A stretch of 16,421 nt of DNA from NCBI GenBank assembly GCA_013696015.1, contig JACCZI010000186.1, positions 1 to 16,421 of the forward strand. Direction: 5' to 3'. Made by a program: the position numbers and the translations under genes. The notes under the pieces were generated by a model that worked only from the letters and a program-made list of their open reading frames with translations, was not told where the DNA came from and made no database searches. The stretch comes from Nocardioidaceae bacterium. Its GTDB lineage: Bacteria; Actinomycetota; Actinomycetes; Propionibacteriales; Nocardioidaceae. Every line of letters starts with the position of its first letter. The first letter of the stretch is position 1. Shown here one piece after another: positions 1-8,486 of the stretch.

Positions 1-494
1 AGTCGGGGACACTGCCGGATCTGCGGGTCCTCGCCGGAGTCGCAGCGGAGATGGGTACGCCGTTGGGTTTCCGGACCGTCGAGGACGCCCGGGCGGACAT
101 GGCCGAGCTGGGAGCCTGGGACGGCCCGCGGGCCCCACGTCCTCGAGTGTCCCCCGGTGCCGCGGTCCGGCCGGGTCGCGGCGAGGCGGTCCTGGACACC
201 TGGCGGCTGCTGCTCGACGACGGCACGATGCAGGCCGGAGAGCCGTACCTGGCTGCCACCGCCCGCCGAGTCTCCGCCGCGGTGTCGGCCGGCACGCTCT
301 CGGGGCTCGGCATCACCGCCGGCGACGAGGTCGTGCTTCGCACGGCTCGCGGTGCGGTGGCGCTGCCGGTTCAGGTCGCCGACCTGCCGGACGGTGTCGT
401 GTGGGCGCCGGCCAACTCGGGCCGGCTGTCGTTGCGGCTGTTGCTGGGCGCCGGATCGGGCGACGTCGTCCGGTTGGAGAGGGGCGACGCATGA
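1..494 (+). CDS. nuoG: NADH-quinone oxidoreductase subunit G, C-terminal end (partial)
   Basis: The gene is cut by the left edge; codons are in frame from base 3, leaving about 163 residues. NuoG is the large Fe-S subunit of the peripheral arm of complex I, with a C-terminal half derived from molybdopterin oxidoreductases. The visible part fits that C-terminal region. A helical stretch (LPDLRVLAGVAAEMG) is followed by a beta-rich domain like the molybdopterin-dinucleotide-binding fold, with DTWRLLLDDGTMQAGEPYL, then AGDEVVLRTARGAVALPVQV and LPDGVVWAPANSG. The Fe-S motifs would lie upstream, outside the window. The stop overlaps the nuoH start by 4 nt (ATGA). The assignment rests on this domain plus its place directly before nuoH; the domain alone would not separate NuoG from other molybdopterin-family proteins. 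Confidence 0.88.
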   Translation, partial: SGTLPDLRVLAGVAAEMGTPLGFRTVEDARADMAELGAWDGPRAPRPRVSPGAAVRPGRGEAVLDTWRLLLDDGTMQAGEPYLAATARRVSAAVSAGTLSGLGITAGDEVVLRTARGAVALPVQVADLPDGVVWAPANSGRLSLRLLLGAGSGDVVRLERGDA

Positions 495-1774
495 GCGAGG
501 ACCTGTCGGCCTTCGGCATCGACCCGTGGTGGGTCATCGTCCTCAAGGCGGTGCTCGTCTTCGGCGTGCTCGTGGTGCTGACGTTGTTCAACATCTGGTT
601 CGAGCGCCGCGTCGTCGCACGCATGCAGCACCGCATCGGGCCCAACGTGCACGGGCCGTTCGGCCTGCTGCAGAGCCTCGCCGACGGCATCAAGCTGGCG
701 CTGAAAGAGGACATCGTCCCCAAGGCCGCCGACAAGGTCGTCTATGTCGTCGCCCCGATCATCGCGACCATCCCTGCCTTCATCGCCTGGGCAGTGGTGC
801 CTCTCGGCCCGGTCGTGCACATCCCGTTCACCGACGTCTCGACACCGCTGCAGCTGACCGACCTGCCGGTGGGTGTCCTGTTCATCCTCGCCTCGGCGTC
901 GATCGGTATCTACGGGATCGTGCTCGGCGGGTGGTCGTCGGGTTCCACGTACGCGCTGCTCGGCGGACTGCGCTCCAGTGCCCAGGTGATCTCCTACGAG
1001 GTGGCGATGGGGCTGTCGCTGGTCGCGGTGTTCATGTACGCCGGCTCCATGTCGATGTCGCAGATCGTCAACGCCCAGGCCGTCGACATGTGGTTCGCGC
1101 TGCCGCTCCTGCCGTCGTTCCTCATCTACATGGTCGCGATGGTGGGCGAGACCAACCGCGCCCCGTTCGACCTCCCCGAGGCCGAGGGTGAGCTCGTCGG
1201 AGGCTTCCACACCGAGTACTCGTCGCTGAAGTTCGCGCTGTTCTTCCTCGCCGAGTACGTCAACATGGTGACGGTCTCCGCGCTCGCGACCACGATGTTC
1301 CTCGGCGGCTGGCGTGCACCCTGGCCGTTGTCGCTCTGGGACGGGGCCAACGAGGGCTTCTGGCCGGTGCTGTGGTTCCTCGGCAAGGTGATGGGCTTCA
1401 TCTTCGTGTTCATCTGGCTGCGCGGCACGCTGCCGCGACTGCGATACGACCAGTTCATGGCTTTCGGCTGGAAGAAGCTCATCCCGGGTGCGCTGATCTG
1501 GATCATCGCGGTCGCGGTCGTGCGCCAGGTGCGCCTGCAAGGCGGCATCGACACCCGCGCGGTCATGATCGGAGCCGGTGCGCTCGTCGCGATCCTGCTG
1601 GTGCTGGCCCTGCTGCCCGAGCGCCGCGGCGTCGAGCAGCCCTCCGACGACGACACCGACTTCGACGCGTTCGGCGGCGGCTACCCGGTGCCGCCGATGC
1701 CAGGACAGCGGCTCGCCGACGAGCGTGCCGTGATCACCGTGCCCCCGGTCCGTACGGAGGACTCCCGTGGCTAG
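491..1774 (+). CDS. nuoH: NADH-quinone oxidoreductase subunit H (complex I membrane subunit)
   Basis: NuoH (ND1 family, 427 aa) is the membrane subunit that anchors the peripheral arm and forms much of the quinone-binding chamber. Family hallmarks are visible: FERRVVARMQHRIGPN near residues 37-52, the loop ETNRAPFDLPEAE at residues 220-232, and EYSSLKFALFFLAEY at about 242-256. There are about eight to nine hydrophobic helices. I chose the ATG at 491, which overlaps the nuoG stop by 4 nt and has GAGAGG at 477-482 as ribosome binding site; an in-frame ATG at 401 would lie inside nuoG. After the last helix (around residue 375) comes a hydrophilic tail of about 50 residues (SDDDTDFDAFGGGYPVPPMP) absent from the roughly 325-aa E. 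coli protein. Such tails are common in actinobacterial NuoH. Confidence 0.97.
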   Translation: MSEDLSAFGIDPWWVIVLKAVLVFGVLVVLTLFNIWFERRVVARMQHRIGPNVHGPFGLLQSLADGIKLALKEDIVPKAADKVVYVVAPIIATIPAFIAWAVVPLGPVVHIPFTDVSTPLQLTDLPVGVLFILASASIGIYGIVLGGWSSGSTYALLGGLRSSAQVISYEVAMGLSLVAVFMYAGSMSMSQIVNAQAVDMWFALPLLPSFLIYMVAMVGETNRAPFDLPEAEGELVGGFHTEYSSLKFALFFLAEYVNMVTVSALATTMFLGGWRAPWPLSLWDGANEGFWPVLWFLGKVMGFIFVFIWLRGTLPRLRYDQFMAFGWKKLIPGALIWIIAVAVVRQVRLQGGIDTRAVMIGAGALVAILLVLALLPERRGVEQPSDDDTDFDAFGGGYPVPPMPGQRLADERAVITVPPVRTEDSRG

Positions 1775-2303
1775 CCTCAAGGAGCAGTTCTGGGACCCGG
1801 TGGCGGGCTTCGGGGTTACCTTCCGGACGATGTTCCGCCGGGTCGTCACCGAGCAGTACCCGTACCAGAAGAAGCCGACCGCACCCCGTTTCCACGGACG
1901 TCACCAGCTCAACCGCTGGCCCGACGGCCTCGAGAAGTGCATCGGCTGCGAGCTGTGCGCCTGGGCGTGCCCAGCCGACGCGATCTACGTCGAAGGCGCA
2001 CACAACAACGAGGCGGAGCGATACAGCCCTGGCGAACGCTACGGCCGCGTCTACCAGATCAACTACCTGCGTTGCATCCTGTGCGGGCTGTGCATCGAGG
2101 CCTGCCCGACCCGGGCGCTGACGATGACCAACGAGTACGAGCTAGCCGACAACACGCGCGGCAAGCTCATCTACGAGAAGCAGGACCTGCTGGCCCCGCT
2201 GCTGCCCGGCATGACCGAGCCGCCGCACCCCATGCTGCTCGGCGAGACCGAGGGAGACTACTACCGCGGAGCACGCTCCACCGACGGCGGCGGTGCGGAG
2301 TGA
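1767..2303 (+). CDS. nuoI: NADH-quinone oxidoreductase subunit I (two [4Fe-4S] clusters)
   Basis: NuoI (178 aa) carries Fe-S clusters N6a and N6b, which pass electrons toward N2 and the quinone in the peripheral arm of complex I. Two ferredoxin-type motifs are complete. The first has C58, C61, C64 and C68 (KCIGCELCAWACP); the second has C103, C106, C109 and C113 (RCILCGLCIEACP). The spacer contains YGRVYQINYLRC, typical of the family. The start is GTG at 1767, with a strong GGAGGA at 1756-1761; it overlaps the end of nuoH by 8 nt, the largest overlap in the operon. The tail after about residue 145 is low in conserved features and ends in a Gly-rich stretch. The protein is slightly longer than proteobacterial NuoI. 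Confidence 0.97.
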   Translation: MASLKEQFWDPVAGFGVTFRTMFRRVVTEQYPYQKKPTAPRFHGRHQLNRWPDGLEKCIGCELCAWACPADAIYVEGAHNNEAERYSPGERYGRVYQINYLRCILCGLCIEACPTRALTMTNEYELADNTRGKLIYEKQDLLAPLLPGMTEPPHPMLLGETEGDYYRGARSTDGGGAE

Positions 2304-3118
2304 TCGCCTTCTGGGTGCTGGCCCCGGTCATGGTGCTCGCCGCTCTGGGCATGGTCTTGTCGCGCAAGGCGGTCCATGCTGCCCTGCTGCTCGCCGTCGT
2401 GATGGTCTCGCTGGCGATCCTCTATGCGGTACAGGACGCGCCGTTCCTGTTCGTGGTGCAGATCATTGTCTACACCGGTGCGATCCTGATGCTCTTCTTG
2501 TTCGTGCTCATGCTCGTCGGGGTCGACGCCTCCGACTCTGTCGTAGAGACGCTCCGCGGCCAGCGGCTCGCCGCGGTCGTGCTCGGCGTGCTGTTCGCCG
2601 CCACGGTCGGGATCGGCGTCGCGCAGACCACGCTCGGTGTCGTCACCGGCCTGGACGAGGCCAACGCCGACGGCAACGTGCCGGGGATCGCGGTGCTGCT
2701 GTTCTCCCGGTACGTGTTCGCCTTCGAGGTGACCAGCGCGCTGCTCATCACCGCTGCGCTGGGAGCCATGGTGCTCGCCCACCGCGAGCGGCTCGGTCCC
2801 AAAGAGACTCAGCGCTCGATGTCGCAGCGGCGGATGCGCGAGTACGTGGCCACCGGCCGACCGCTCGGGCCGCTGCCCACACCAGGTGTGTACGCCCGGC
2901 ACAACGCGGTCGACACCCCGGCCCTGCTGCCGGACGGGCAGACGTCGAGCCTCTCGATCTCACAGTCGCTGCAGGCCCGGGGCAACGTGCGCCAGGCCAT
3001 GAGCGGAGAGGTCGACGAGACGCTCGAGCAGCTGACCTCCGAGCAGGAACGCCGGACGACCACCGGCAACGCAGCTCCGGAGCGCCGCCACGGCACCGAC
3101 CAGGGGGGCCCCGCATGA
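2300..3118 (+). CDS. nuoJ: NADH-quinone oxidoreductase subunit J (complex I membrane subunit)
   Basis: NuoJ (ND6 family, 272 aa) is a small membrane subunit linking the quinone site to the antiporter-like subunits. The core has about five helices, with the family signature VVQIIVYTGAILMLFLFVLM at residues 52-71 and a last helix ending near residue 160. The GTG start at 2300 overlaps the nuoI stop by 4 nt (GTGA) and has only a weak ribosome binding site, so translation probably depends on nuoI. From about residue 161 a hydrophilic tail of about 110 residues follows (SQRRMREYVATGRPLGPLP and then polar, charged sequence). It is not part of the conserved fold and makes the protein much longer than E. 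coli NuoJ (about 184 aa). Tails like this occur in Actinobacteria, but their role is unknown to me. Confidence 0.95.
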   Translation: MIAFWVLAPVMVLAALGMVLSRKAVHAALLLAVVMVSLAILYAVQDAPFLFVVQIIVYTGAILMLFLFVLMLVGVDASDSVVETLRGQRLAAVVLGVLFAATVGIGVAQTTLGVVTGLDEANADGNVPGIAVLLFSRYVFAFEVTSALLITAALGAMVLAHRERLGPKETQRSMSQRRMREYVATGRPLGPLPTPGVYARHNAVDTPALLPDGQTSSLSISQSLQARGNVRQAMSGEVDETLEQLTSEQERRTTTGNAAPERRHGTDQGGPA

Positions 3119-3414
3119 GTGCGACCCCCTTTCTGACGCTGTCCGCGTTGTTGTTCACGATCGGCGCGTTCGGCGTGCTCGTGCGGCGCAACGCGATCGT
3201 GGTGTTCATGTGCGTCGAGCTCATGCTCAACGCCACCAACCTCGCGTTCGTGACCTTCTCTCGGGTGAACGGCAACCTCGACGGCCAGATCGCGGCGTTC
3301 TTCGTGATGGTGGTAGCGGCTGCCGAGGTCGTGGTCGGCCTGGCAATCATCACGTCGATCTTCCGGACCCGCCGCTCGGCCTCGGTAGACGACGCCAGTC
3401 TGTTGAAGTACTGA
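3115..3414 (+). CDS. nuoK: NADH-quinone oxidoreductase subunit K (complex I membrane subunit)
   Basis: NuoK (ND4L/MnhC family, 99 aa, the usual length) has three transmembrane helices and takes part in proton translocation. The two membrane-buried glutamates known to matter in the family are present: E35 in FMCVELMLNATNL and E71 in VVAAAEVVVGLAI, matching E36 and E72 of E. coli. The ATG at 3115 overlaps the nuoJ stop by 4 nt (ATGA) and has AGGGGGG at 3102-3108. After its stop there is a 13-nt gap before nuoL, the only non-overlapping junction in this stretch of the nuo operon. Confidence 0.97.
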   Translation: MSATPFLTLSALLFTIGAFGVLVRRNAIVVFMCVELMLNATNLAFVTFSRVNGNLDGQIAAFFVMVVAAAEVVVGLAIITSIFRTRRSASVDDASLLKY

Positions 3415-3427
3415 AGGGGCCAGCGTC

Positions 3428-5320
3428 GTGACCTCACTCGCACCGGCGGACGGCGTCTTCGCGCTGCTCTGGCTGCTGGTCGCGATTCCGCTGGCCAGCG
3501 CCACCGTGCTGCTGGTAGGTGGCCGGCGGACCGACCGCTGGGGTCACCTGCTGGGGACGCTGGCGCCGGTCACGTCGTTCGGGCTCGGTGTGGTGATGTT
3601 CGTGCAGCTGCTGGGCCGCGGCCAGGAGGAGCGGTCGATCGGCCAGACGCTCTACACCTGGGTCGACGTCGGCGGCTTCTCGGCCGATATGGGGCTGCTC
3701 TACGACCAGCTGTCGGCGCTCTTCGTCCTGCTGATCACCGGTGTCGGGTCGCTGATCCACATCTACTCCATCGGCTACATGGCCCACGACGACCAACGCC
3801 GCCGCTTCTTCGGCTACCTCAATCTGTTCGTCGCCGCCATGTTGTTGCTGGTGCTCGCCGACAACTACCTGGCGCTGTTCCTGGGCTGGGAGGGCGTGGG
3901 TCTCGCGTCGTACCTGCTCATCGGCTTCTGGCAGTACAAGAACTCCGCCGCGGTTGCCGCGAAGAAGGCGTTCCTGGTCAACCGCGTCGGAGACCTGGGC
4001 ATGGCGGTCGCGATCATGCTGATGTTTGCGACCTTCAACAGCTTCTCGTACGCCGGCGTTGCGGCCGGCATCGAGGACGCCTCGGGCACGGTGCAGACGC
4101 TGCTCGGGCTGCTGCTGCTGCTCGCCGCGTGCGGCAAGTCGGCCCAGGTCCCGCTCCAGAGCTGGCTGTTGGACGCGATGGAAGGCCCGACTCCGGTGTC
4201 GGCGCTCATCCACGCCGCGACGATGGTGACGGCGGGCGTCTACCTCGTGGTGCGCTCCAGCTTCATCTACGAGACGACGTCGGTCGCGTCGACCGCCGTC
4301 GTGATCGTCGGGCTGGTGACGGTGCTCGTCGGCGCGATCATCGGCTGCGCCAAGGACGACATCAAGAAGGTCCTCGCCGGTTCGACGATGAGCCAGATCG
4401 GCTACATGATGCTGGCCGCGGGCATTGGCCCGGCCGGGTACGCCTTCGCCATCTTCCACCTGCTCACCCACGGCTTCTTCAAGGCGAACATGTTCCTGGG
4501 TGCCGGCTCTGTGATGCACGCGATGGGCGACGACGTCGACATGCGCCACTTCGGCGGGCTGCGCTCCCTGATGCCGGTCACGTTCTTGACCTTTGTGATG
4601 GGCTACCTCTCGATCATCGGCTTCCCGGGTTTCGCGGGCTTCTGGAGCAAGGACAAGATCATCGAGGCAGCATTCGCCGACAACGTGGTCGTTGGCGTCG
4701 GTGCCCTGCTGGCCGCCGGGATCACCGCGTTCTACATGACGCGGCTGATGCTGATGACGTTCTTCGGTGAGCGTCGGTGGCGTGACGGCGTCCGACCCCA
4801 CGAGTCGCCGGCGGTGATGACCGTCCCGTTGGTCGTGCTGGCCGCGGGCAGCGCGGCGGGCGGGGTGCTGCTGATCAACAGCTGGATCGTCGACTGGCTG
4901 GAGCCCGTCGTCGGCGCCGAGGTCGGACACGAGGAAGGCGTCCAGCCGTGGGTGCTGAGCCTGGCCGTCCTGGTCGCCGTCGTCGCCGGGGTGGCTGCGG
5001 CCTGGCTGCTGTTCGGTCGGCGAGTGCCGGCGACCGCCCCGGCCGGCTCACCGCTCACCCGGGCGGCACGAGCCGACCTGTACGGTGACGCGATCAACGA
5101 GGGGCTCTTCATGCGCCCCGGTCAGTACCTGACCAGGTCGCTGGTCTACTTCGACAACCGGGGCGTGGACGGTGCCGTCAACGGTCTGGCGGCGCTGGTC
5201 GGCGGCACCTCCGGACGGATCCGGCGCATCCAGACCGGGTACGTGCGCTCGTACGCCCTCGCGATGCTCGCCGGCGCGCTGCTGCTCGTGCTGTCCCTGC
5301 TGGCGGTGAACCTCACATGA
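3428..5320 (+). CDS. nuoL: NADH-quinone oxidoreductase subunit L (antiporter-like subunit)
   Basis: NuoL (ND5/MrpA-like, 630 aa, usual length about 610-650) is the distal antiporter-like proton channel and carries the long lateral helix at its C-terminus. Key residues are in place: E155 in GWEGVGLASYLL, K237 in GKSAQVPLQSWLLDAMEGPTP, H262 in IHAATMVTAGVYL, and K408 in GFWSKDKIIEA. These correspond to the channel residues E144, K229, H254 and K399 of E. coli NuoL. The start is GTG at 3428 with AAGGGG at 3414-3419, eight bases upstream. The C-terminal part (about residue 530 onward, ADLYGDAINEGLFMRPG) fits the lateral helix and final anchor helix. The stop overlaps nuoM by 4 nt. Confidence 0.98.
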   Translation: MTSLAPADGVFALLWLLVAIPLASATVLLVGGRRTDRWGHLLGTLAPVTSFGLGVVMFVQLLGRGQEERSIGQTLYTWVDVGGFSADMGLLYDQLSALFVLLITGVGSLIHIYSIGYMAHDDQRRRFFGYLNLFVAAMLLLVLADNYLALFLGWEGVGLASYLLIGFWQYKNSAAVAAKKAFLVNRVGDLGMAVAIMLMFATFNSFSYAGVAAGIEDASGTVQTLLGLLLLLAACGKSAQVPLQSWLLDAMEGPTPVSALIHAATMVTAGVYLVVRSSFIYETTSVASTAVVIVGLVTVLVGAIIGCAKDDIKKVLAGSTMSQIGYMMLAAGIGPAGYAFAIFHLLTHGFFKANMFLGAGSVMHAMGDDVDMRHFGGLRSLMPVTFLTFVMGYLSIIGFPGFAGFWSKDKIIEAAFADNVVVGVGALLAAGITAFYMTRLMLMTFFGERRWRDGVRPHESPAVMTVPLVVLAAGSAAGGVLLINSWIVDWLEPVVGAEVGHEEGVQPWVLSLAVLVAVVAGVAAAWLLFGRRVPATAPAGSPLTRAARADLYGDAINEGLFMRPGQYLTRSLVYFDNRGVDGAVNGLAALVGGTSGRIRRIQTGYVRSYALAMLAGALLLVLSLLAVNLT

Positions 5321-6855
5321 GCTCGTTCCCGTGGCTCACCGTCCTCGCCGCGACCCCGCTCGCCGGTGCGTTCGCCGTGGTCCTGCTGGGTCGCCGGCGG
5401 GGTGCGCTGGCGCGGTCCGTGGCGCTCGTGGTGTCGCTGGCCACGCTTGGCATCGCCATCGCGATGACGACCGGCTACCACACCGCAGACGGCGTGCAGT
5501 TCAGCGAGGAGCACGAGTGGATCTCGGCCTTCGGTGCCCACTACGCCCTCGGCGTGGACGGCATCGGCCTGACACTGATCCTGCTGACGGCGGTGCTGAC
5601 CCCGGTGGTGATCCTCGCGTCCTGGCACGACGGGGACGGTGGTCGCTGGAGCGTGGGCACGTTTTTCGCCTGGATGCTCGGGCTCGAGGGACTCGCCCTG
5701 GGCGTGTTCGCGGCGACCGACGTGTTCTTGTTCTACGTGTTGTTCGAGGCGACCCTGATCCCCATCTACTTCCTGATCGGTGGGTACGGCGGCCCGCAGC
5801 GCTCGTACGCCGCCGTGAAGTTCCTGCTGTACTCGCTGCTTGGCGGGTTCCTGATGCTGGCCTCCGTTGTCGGCCTGTACGTCGTCTCGGCCCGCGCCGG
5901 AGAACCCACGTACCTGCTCTCGGAGCTCTCCTCGATCCCGATGGCCGAGGCGACCGGACGCTGGCTGTTCCTCGGGTTCTTCGTCGCCTTCGCGGTCAAG
6001 GCACCGATGTGGCCGGTGCACACCTGGCTTCCCGACGCCGCCAGCGAGGCCACCCCCGGCACCTCGGTGCTGCTGGTGAGCGTGCTGGACAAGATCGGCA
6101 CGTTCGGCATGATCCGCTTCTGCCTGCAGCTGTTCCCTGAGGCGTCCCAGTGGGCGAGCCCGGTGGTGATCGCGCTCGCCGTGTTCAGCGTGCTCTACGG
6201 GGCGTTGCTCGCCGTCGGACAGAACGACATCCGTCGACTCATCGCCTACACCTCGGTGTCCCACTTCGGCTTCATGGTCATGGGCATCTTCGCGTTCACC
6301 TCACAGTCGGCGTCGGGGTCGACGCTGTACATGTTCAACCACGGGCTCTCCACCGCCCTGCTGTTCCTGGTCACCGGCTTCCTGATCAGCCGGCGCGGGT
6401 CGAAGATGATCTCCGACTTCGGCGGGGTGCAGAAGATCGCGCCGGTGCTTGCCGGCCTGTTCATGGTGGCCGGCCTGTCGAGCCTCTCGCTGCCGGGGCT
6501 GTCGACGTTCGTCAGCGAGTTCCTGGTGCTTGCCGGGACCTTCACGCACTCGGTCACCGCGGCGGTCCTGGCGACGCTGGGCACCGTCTTGGCCGCGCTG
6601 TACATCCTGCTCGCTTACCAGCGCACGATGACCGGTCCGCTGCGCCCCGACAACGCCGACATCCCTGACCTCAACCGGCGCGAGGTCGTGGCGCTGGCAC
6701 CGGTCGCGGCGCTCATCATCGGTCTCGGCTTCTTCCCCGCCCCGCTGCTCGACGTCATCAACCCCGCGGTCAGCGACACGCTGCAGCAGGTCGGCGTCGC
6801 CGATCCCGAGCCGGACGTCCCGGTGTCGGCCGGGACAGGGGAGTCGGCCCAGTGA
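5317..6855 (+). CDS. nuoM: NADH-quinone oxidoreductase subunit M (antiporter-like subunit)
   Basis: NuoM (ND4 family, 512 aa, typical length) is one of the three antiporter-like proton-pumping subunits of complex I. The conserved channel residues are seen: E144 in YVLFEATLIPIYFLIGGYG and K228 in FAVKAPMWPVHTWLPDAASE, which also holds H235 of the family signature. SVLDKIGTFGMIRF and SFLISRRGSKMI-like stretches also match. There are about 14 hydrophobic helices. The ATG at 5317 overlaps the nuoL stop by 4 nt (ATGA); no convincing ribosome binding site is seen, which suggests coupling to nuoL translation. The end (from about residue 485) is a short acidic, hydrophilic tail. The stop overlaps the nuoN GTG by 4 nt. 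Confidence 0.98.
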   Translation: MSSFPWLTVLAATPLAGAFAVVLLGRRRGALARSVALVVSLATLGIAIAMTTGYHTADGVQFSEEHEWISAFGAHYALGVDGIGLTLILLTAVLTPVVILASWHDGDGGRWSVGTFFAWMLGLEGLALGVFAATDVFLFYVLFEATLIPIYFLIGGYGGPQRSYAAVKFLLYSLLGGFLMLASVVGLYVVSARAGEPTYLLSELSSIPMAEATGRWLFLGFFVAFAVKAPMWPVHTWLPDAASEATPGTSVLLVSVLDKIGTFGMIRFCLQLFPEASQWASPVVIALAVFSVLYGALLAVGQNDIRRLIAYTSVSHFGFMVMGIFAFTSQSASGSTLYMFNHGLSTALLFLVTGFLISRRGSKMISDFGGVQKIAPVLAGLFMVAGLSSLSLPGLSTFVSEFLVLAGTFTHSVTAAVLATLGTVLAALYILLAYQRTMTGPLRPDNADIPDLNRREVVALAPVAALIIGLGFFPAPLLDVINPAVSDTLQQVGVADPEPDVPVSAGTGESAQ

Positions 6856-8486
6856 TCGGCCCAGTGCTTGGCGGCCTAGTGACGCCGCTGGCGGAGATCG
6901 CGTTCGAGACGCCGACGATCGAGTACTCACGCATCTTCCCGCTGCTGATCGTCTTCGGCGTCGCAGCGGTCGGGGTGATCGCCGAGGCCGTGGTCCCCCG
7001 CGAGCACCGGTACCTCACTCAGGTGGTCCTCGCGCTGCTCGGGCTCGGTGCCGCGCTCGCCGGCACGATCTCGGTGGCCGCGAGCCTCGAGCCGGTCGCG
7101 GGTGACATCTCGGCGCGCGGCCTGGTGGCTGCCGAGGGTGCCATCGCGATCGACGGTCCCACCCTGTTCCTGTGGGGACTGCTGCTGGTGCTCTCGATCA
7201 TCAGCGTCATGCTCTTCGCCGAACGCCGGCTCGAGGGGGGCATCACCGCGTTCGCCGGTCAGGCAGCCGCCCTGCCCGGCACCGAGGCCGAGCGCGAAGC
7301 GTCCACGCAGGGGATCGAGCACACCGAGATCTTCCCTCTGGCGATGTTCGCGATCGGGGGCATGTTGTTGTTCCCCGCCGCCAACGACCTGCTCACAATG
7401 TTCGTCGCCCTCGAGGTGCTCAGCCTGCCGCTGTACTTGCTCTGCGGCCTGGCCCGTCGCCGTCGCCTGATCAGCCAGGAGGCGGCCGTGAAGTACTTCT
7501 TGCTGGGTGCCTTCTCCTCGGCGTTCTTCCTCTACGGCATCGCGCTCGTCTACGGGTACGCCGGAACGTTCACGCTGGCCGGCATCGACCGCGCCGTCAG
7601 TGACCGGGTGGGAGGCTCGAACCTGCTGCTCGCCGGCATGGGCCTGATCGCAGTCGGGCTGTTGTTCAAGGTGAGTGCCGCCCCGTTCCATGCCTGGACC
7701 CCGGACGTCTACCAGGGCGCGCCCACCTCGGTCACCGGCTTCATGGCGTCGTGCACCAAGATCGCGGCATTCGGGGCGCTGTTGCGTGTCTTCTTCGTCG
7801 GGTTCGGCGGCGCTCAGTGGGACTGGCGGCCGATGATGTGGATCGTCGCGATCATCACGATGGTCGTCGGCTCGGTCATCGCCCTCACCCAGACCGACGT
7901 CAAGCGGATGCTGGCGTACTCCTCGATCGCCCACGCCGGCTTCCTGCTGGTCGGGTTCGCCGGCGCGTTCACCGGTGATGCCGGGTACACCGGCATCACC
8001 AGCCTGCAAAGCGTGCTGTTCTACCTCACCGCGTACGGCTTCGCGACCATCGGCGCGTTCGCGGTCGTCACGATGGTGCGCGACGCCGGCGGCGAGGCGA
8101 CTCACCTGTCCCGGTGGGCCGGTCTCGGCAAGGAGTCCCCGCTGCTCGCCGGCCTCTTCGCGTTCTTCCTGCTGGCGTTCGCCGGCATCCCGCTGACCAG
8201 CGGTTTCATCGGCAAGTGGTCGGTGTTCAGCGCCGCGTGGTCCGGCGGGGCCTGGCCACTCGTGATCGTCGCCGTGGTGATGAGCGTGGTCGCCGCCTTC
8301 TTCTACGTCCGGGTGATCGTGCTGATGTTCTTCTCCGACCCGGTCGGACGCGGACCGACGGTCGCGGTGCCGAGTGTGCTGACGACCAGTGTGCTGGTCG
8401 TGGCGGCGGGCGCCACCGTGATCCTCGGCATCGTCCCCGGCCCCGTGCTCGACCTGGCGCAGCAGGCCGGGGCCTTCGTCCGCTGA
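6852..8486 (+). CDS. nuoN: NADH-quinone oxidoreductase subunit N (antiporter-like subunit)
   Basis: NuoN (ND2 family, 544 aa) is the third antiporter-like subunit of the complex I membrane arm. Signature regions are FVALEVLSLPLYLLCGL with E188, and LLFKVSAAPFHAWTPDVYQG with K273, matching E133 and K217 of E. coli NuoN. It is about 60 residues longer than the E. coli protein (485 aa). The surplus is in the N-terminus and in a polar loop at about residues 135-155 (ALPGTEAEREASTQGIEHTE), as in other actinobacterial NuoN. The GTG start at 6852 overlaps the nuoM stop by 4 nt, with AGGGGAG at 6837-6843. The TGA stop shares one base with the ATG of the prenyl synthase. Confidence 0.97.
   Translation: MIGPVLGGLVTPLAEIAFETPTIEYSRIFPLLIVFGVAAVGVIAEAVVPREHRYLTQVVLALLGLGAALAGTISVAASLEPVAGDISARGLVAAEGAIAIDGPTLFLWGLLLVLSIISVMLFAERRLEGGITAFAGQAAALPGTEAEREASTQGIEHTEIFPLAMFAIGGMLLFPAANDLLTMFVALEVLSLPLYLLCGLARRRRLISQEAAVKYFLLGAFSSAFFLYGIALVYGYAGTFTLAGIDRAVSDRVGGSNLLLAGMGLIAVGLLFKVSAAPFHAWTPDVYQGAPTSVTGFMASCTKIAAFGALLRVFFVGFGGAQWDWRPMMWIVAIITMVVGSVIALTQTDVKRMLAYSSIAHAGFLLVGFAGAFTGDAGYTGITSLQSVLFYLTAYGFATIGAFAVVTMVRDAGGEATHLSRWAGLGKESPLLAGLFAFFLLAFAGIPLTSGFIGKWSVFSAAWSGGAWPLVIVAVVMSVVAAFFYVRVIVLMFFSDPVGRGPTVAVPSVLTTSVLVVAAGATVILGIVPGPVLDLAQQAGAFVR

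Noticed and set aside
3434..4930. Long open frame on the minus strand opposite nuoL (and similar ones opposite nuoN at 6927-8612 and opposite nuoH at 371-1849)
   Set aside because: These are mirror frames of GC-rich genes: their translations are rich in Arg, His, Asp, Glu and Gln with no domain, and the plus-strand genes are certain.
6293..6299. Other GTTCACC matches (for example within nuoM, and one within nuoN near 7968) as PhoP sites
   Set aside because: They are single units within coding sequence with no tandem partner; treated as chance and used as a caution for the candidate before the PhoX-like gene.
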